8,704 bases of DNA from positions 1 through 8,704 of the forward strand of contig JAUWKH010000062.1 in assembly GCA_030614305.1 (NCBI GenBank), written 5' to 3'. A program made the translations under genes and the position numbers. The notes under the pieces are model-generated. The model had not been told where the DNA came from and made no database searches. It saw only the letters and a list, made by a program, of their open reading frames with translations. Source of the stretch: Bacteroidota bacterium (GTDB taxonomy: Bacteria; Bacteroidota; Bacteroidia; Bacteroidales; JADFUO01). Shown piece after piece: positions 6,537-8,704 of this stretch (within the stretch, counting starts at the first letter, position 1; each line of letters begins with the position of its first letter).

Positions 6537-6661
6537 AAGTGAACTAAAGTTTGAAGTGCCTAAAGTTAATTAAAACACGGACAGAAATACTTGCATTTTT
6601 TACTTCGATTGGGAAAAATTATTACTTTAGGCATTTTAGGCACTCCAAACTTTAGGCACTT
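6537..6661. repeat. Long inverted repeat built from AGTGCCTAAAGT units
   Basis: The left arm (6537-6566) and right arm (6633-6661) are reverse complements at about 26 of 30 positions with a single-base gap, around a 66-nt spacer. The arms are made of short units: TGCCTAAA at 6557-6564 with a degenerate copy at 6540-6548 on the left, and TTTAGGCA at 6626-6633, 6635-6642 and 6651-6658 on the right. It starts 12 nt after the mlaF stop and ends 34 nt before cvpA. No T-run follows the right arm, so a simple intrinsic terminator is not indicated. It looks like an interspersed intergenic repeat; a role in transcript end formation or mRNA stability is possible. Confidence 0.8.
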
Positions 6662-6695
6662 GTTAAATAACTATTAATGATTAACTAAACATATT

Positions 6696-7229
6696 ATGAA
6701 CTTTCTGGATATAATTTTTGCAGTTTTCCTTGTATGGTTTGCATACAACGGTTTTAAAAAAGGACTCATCATCGAAATAACTTCTCTCGCCGCATTAATC
6801 CTCGGTATTTATATCAGTATAAATTTTTCGTTTTATGCTGCTGATTTTCTCAACAATAATTTTGAGATAAACCCCAAATACATTTCTATCATTTCATTTA
6901 TAATCACATTTATTATTGTAGTTTTTTTGGTTTATATGATTGGAAAAATACTCGAAAAATTCATAAATATTATTATGTTAGGGTTTTTGAATAAACTGGC
7001 AGGATTGATTTTTGGAATAGTTAAAGCTGCTTTCATTTTAAGCGTGCTTATTTTTATTATTAATTATTTTGATGAAGATAAAGTGGTGATAACCAAGAAA
7101 AGCAGGAATGCTTCTTTACTTTATGAACCGGTTTCTTCTTTTGCACCCACAATAATTCCAAAATTAAATCTCGAAAAATTAGAGGGAATCACAAAACCTA
7201 TTCAGGAAGAATTAGAAAATGTTTTTTAG
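6696..7229 (+). CDS. CvpA-family inner-membrane protein
   Basis: The 177-residue protein has the CvpA (colicin V production) layout: an N-terminal segment MNFLDIIFAVFLVWFAYNG, then FKKGLIIEI, which is the family's conserved short loop (GxxKG[LF]), and about four membrane spans near 4-19, 25-45, 63-86 and 100-124. The second half of the core has the typical NKLAGLIFGIVKAAFILSV (99-117), corresponding to the N-x2-[AG]-G-x2-[FL]-G-x2-[KR] motif. The remaining 50 residues are polar and probably cytoplasmic or periplasmic. CvpA was named for colicin V export in E. coli, and members are also linked to envelope stress tolerance, but the molecular role is unsettled. It may be read through from mlaF or have its own promoter; I see none of good quality in the 34 nt before the ATG. 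The stop is one base from the convergent holB stop. Confidence 0.85.
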   Translation: MNFLDIIFAVFLVWFAYNGFKKGLIIEITSLAALILGIYISINFSFYAADFLNNNFEINPKYISIISFIITFIIVVFLVYMIGKILEKFINIIMLGFLNKLAGLIFGIVKAAFILSVLIFIINYFDEDKVVITKKSRNASLLYEPVSSFAPTIIPKLNLEKLEGITKPIQEELENVF

Positions 7230-7230
7230 T

Positions 7231-8361
7231 TTAAGTGATTTTTAGAAGTTTTATGGCTTTTAATGAAATATCCATGAAAATTATCGAAGGATTACCGTTT
7301 CTTTCGATATGAAAATATGCCTTGTTGAATTCTTCGGAAAATTGCAGACTATTAGCCGGATTAATAAACGGCGAAAATTTAGTAACAAAATCCAACTCTT
7401 CATTTTCCAGTTTTAACATCCGGTCGTTATTATAATTTTTCAGGATACAATTTCTCGTTGTTTTTAATGCGAACAAAAGAAAGCTCTTTTGTTTTTCTCT
7501 GCCTGTTTTGGCAATTTCGGAAACAAATTGATTGATCTCAATTACATTATTTGAATAACATAATCTCATCCATTTTCTAAAATTGTTAAAATTGTTTTTA
7601 TCTTCTTCATTTTTATAAAGATTTTTGGTAGCTTCCTTGAAACTCCCAAAGGACAGATTTACAATTCTATTTGCATCAACTTCAGAGCAATCAAGTTTGT
7701 TCATTAAAGCATTTCGAAGATCATTATCCGTAATTTTTGGAATTTTAACTAATTGTGTTCTTGATAAAATTGTTTTAATGATTTTATCCTGATTTTCAGA
7801 AATTAAAATAAACAAAGTTTTATCAGGTGGTTCTTCCAGAATTTTTAGGATTTTTGGTGCGGCTGAATGAAATAACTTTTCCACCATCCAAATAATCATA
7901 ACCTTGTACTCGGCTTCATACGATTTATAACCCAGAGTTTTTATAATTTCATTACAATCGTTTTTATTAATTATTCCTTGTTTTTTCTCTATTCCAATTT
8001 CTTCGTACCATTCGTTTAATGTGATATGATAATTATTTCTATGTACAATTTCTCGCCACTTTTCAATAAAATCTTTGCTCTTTGGGGTTTTATTATTTTT
8101 GGTGGTAGCTATCGGATAAATAAAATGAAGGTCGGGATGGATTAGTTTATTGAATTTTACACATGACGGGCAAACACCACAGGAATCATTTTCTTGTTTG
8201 TTTTTACAATTAATGAATTGCGCATAAGCCAAAGCCAAAGATAATTTTCCCGAACCTTCGGGTCCTAAAAATAATTGAGCATGACTAACTCTGTTGTCTT
8301 TAACAGTTTGAATAAGTCTGTTCTTGATTTTTTCCTGTCCTATTACTTCTTTAAAAAGCAT
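7231..8361 (-). CDS. holB: DNA polymerase III subunit delta' (clamp loader)
   Basis: Delta' is the AAA+-fold subunit of the clamp loader that helps place the beta clamp on DNA during replication. The 376 residues start with LFKEVIGQEKIKNRL, typical of the family N-terminus. A P-loop-like GPEGSGKLS (33-41) follows, then a zinc module with C52, C61, C64 and C67, and LKILEEPP (172-179). The Walker B position reads MIIWMVE (155-161): the usual Asp is Trp158, so ATP hydrolysis is not expected. This is normal for delta', which works as the rigid stator. The SRC arginine-finger motif is SRT (S200-R201-T202), with the key arginine kept. The C-terminal 170 residues are the helical collar domain. Compared with E. 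coli, a 20-30 residue insertion after the zinc module (about 78-120) is visible, which I believe is common in Bacteroidetes. Confidence 0.92.
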   Translation of the reverse strand: MLFKEVIGQEKIKNRLIQTVKDNRVSHAQLFLGPEGSGKLSLALAYAQFINCKNKQENDSCGVCPSCVKFNKLIHPDLHFIYPIATTKNNKTPKSKDFIEKWREIVHRNNYHITLNEWYEEIGIEKKQGIINKNDCNEIIKTLGYKSYEAEYKVMIIWMVEKLFHSAAPKILKILEEPPDKTLFILISENQDKIIKTILSRTQLVKIPKITDNDLRNALMNKLDCSEVDANRIVNLSFGSFKEATKNLYKNEEDKNNFNNFRKWMRLCYSNNVIEINQFVSEIAKTGREKQKSFLLFALKTTRNCILKNYNNDRMLKLENEELDFVTKFSPFINPANSLQFSEEFNKAYFHIERNGNPSIIFMDISLKAIKLLKIT

Positions 8362-8386
8362 TTGATTTATAATCTTGGTACTACAA

Positions 8387-8394
8387 CTAATTTA
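8387..8394 (-). promoter_or_regulatory. Possible weak -7 box next to holB
   Basis: The minus strand reads TAAATTAG, one mismatch from TAnnTTTG, 25 nt before the holB start; the same string occurs before mlaE. No TTG is found 17-23 nt upstream. The region is AT-rich, so this is only a candidate. Confidence 0.2.
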
Positions 8395-8426
8395 ATTGAA
8401 ATTTAAAAATTTAATAAATTTCAGAT

Positions 8427-8523
8427 TGGATGATTGGAATAATGGAATATCCATACGGATTCCTTTTGGTCATTAAATGATTGGCGAGGTTTTGCGGCAA
8501 CATTCCATTATTCCATTATTCCA
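8427..8523. repeat. Long inverted repeat built from ATTATTCC (8-nt) units
   Basis: The left arm (8427-8448) and right arm (8502-8523) are reverse complements at 19 of 22 positions, with a perfect inner 14-bp match (TGGAATAATGGAAT at 8435-8448 against 8502-8515). The right arm is a tandem of nearly three 8-nt units, so the same 14-mer also pairs in a second register (8510-8523). The 53-nt spacer contains a small GGAAT-ATCC/GGAT-TCC hairpin near 8444-8463 and a slightly GC-richer segment at 8482-8500. There is no coding potential. It looks like an interspersed intergenic repeat and lies in the leader region if holB is read from the box at 8601-8608. Confidence 0.8.
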
Positions 8524-8600
8524 GTTTCCCTTATTTATTATATTTGATGATTTTGATTTATCCATTAAAATAATGATAGAACCAAAATTTTTTATTGGCT

Positions 8601-8608
8601 CAAAGATA
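8601..8608 (-). promoter_or_regulatory. Possible -7 box for a holB transcript with a long leader
   Basis: The minus strand reads TATCTTTG, an exact TAnnTTTG match identical to the box before the outer-membrane protein gene. No TTG occurs at the normal distance upstream. If active, the holB leader would be about 230 nt and would include the inverted repeat at 8427-8523. Confidence 0.3.
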
Positions 8609-8651
8609 ACAAAAAGCTAAAGAATTGAATGGTGTTTGTGATAGGAATAGA

Positions 8652-8702
8652 TTAAAAGCTCAATAAAAAATCATGCAGACTGATCTGTTGTATTCCCTCG
8701 TA
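8652..8702 (-). CDS. Possible C-terminal end of an unidentified gene running in from the right
   Basis: On the minus strand one frame is open from the window edge for 16 codons and ends in TAA at 8652-8654. The peptide YEGIQQISLHDFLLSF looks like ordinary protein sequence (a mixed helix with a hydrophobic end), unlike the low-complexity translations of the neighbouring AT-rich DNA. That is thin evidence: sixteen open codons can occur by chance, and the product is not recognised. If real, the gene would be upstream of holB on the same strand. Confidence 0.25.
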   Translation of the reverse strand, partial: YEGIQQISLHDFLLSF

Positions 8703-8704
8703 AG

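Larger units (their letters stand above)
8362..8651. other. Intergenic region upstream of holB
   Basis: No reading frame of convincing length was found on either strand in these 290 nt. It contains a weak -7-like box close to holB (8387-8394), a long inverted repeat (8427-8523), a T/A-rich stretch (8524-8600) and an exact -7 box on the minus strand (8601-8608). Confidence 0.6.

Noticed and set aside
6537..8523. The repeat regions as CRISPR arrays
   Set aside because: The units are short, directly adjacent or inverted, with no regular unique spacers and no cas genes nearby.

Overview
The window is AT-rich bacterial DNA, most likely from the Bacteroidetes (Bacteroidota), perhaps a Bacteroidales-like environmental lineage. 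Three things support this. The start codons are preceded by A-rich leaders without Shine-Dalgarno sequences. Several upstream regions carry the Bacteroidetes -7 promoter box TAnnTTTG, one with a well-placed TTG at -33. The protein set also fits: a Bacteroidetes-style DNA polymerase III delta' with a tryptophan in the Walker B position, small lipoproteins, and an outer-membrane barrel protein. No tRNA, rRNA or CRISPR array was seen.

Layout. (1) Positions 1-1300 hold the 3' part of an insertion sequence with a DDE transposase of the IS4 superfamily; its frame is open to the left edge, so the true start lies outside the window. Its 3' end overlaps the 3' end of a convergent lipoprotein gene (1273-1785, minus), which suggests that the element inserted into or against that gene. 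(2) An uncharacterised outer-membrane protein gene (1837-2601, minus) lies upstream of the lipoprotein gene. It is divergent from a DegT/DnrJ/EryC1/StrS sugar aminotransferase gene (2707-3837, plus), and a compact two-way promoter region separates them. (3) A minus-strand pair follows: a 65-residue lipoprotein (4578-4775) and a SprT-like zinc-metalloprotease-fold protein (3912-4523). (4) A 274-nt divergent intergenic region with a repeated AACAGAT/ATGCG module leads into mlaE-mlaF (5050-6524, plus), the permease and ATPase of an MCE-type lipid ABC transporter, overlapping by ATGA. (5) After a long inverted repeat comes a CvpA-family membrane protein (6696-7229, plus), which converges with a single-base gap on holB (7231-8361, minus), the clamp-loader delta' subunit. 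(6) The right end (8362-8704) holds a second, unrelated long inverted repeat, a possible promoter box and perhaps the last codons of a further minus-strand gene.

The genes do not form one pathway. The only strong functional unit is mlaEF (inner-membrane lipid transport); its MCE substrate-binding partner mlaD is not in the window. The rest is envelope proteins, one nucleotide-sugar aminotransferase, one replication gene and a mobile element. I see no convincing new multi-gene system. The most unusual material is non-coding: three intergenic regions with structured repeats (4832-4919, 6537-6661, 8427-8523), two of which share the same design of short repeated units arranged as long inverted arms around a 50-70 nt spacer.
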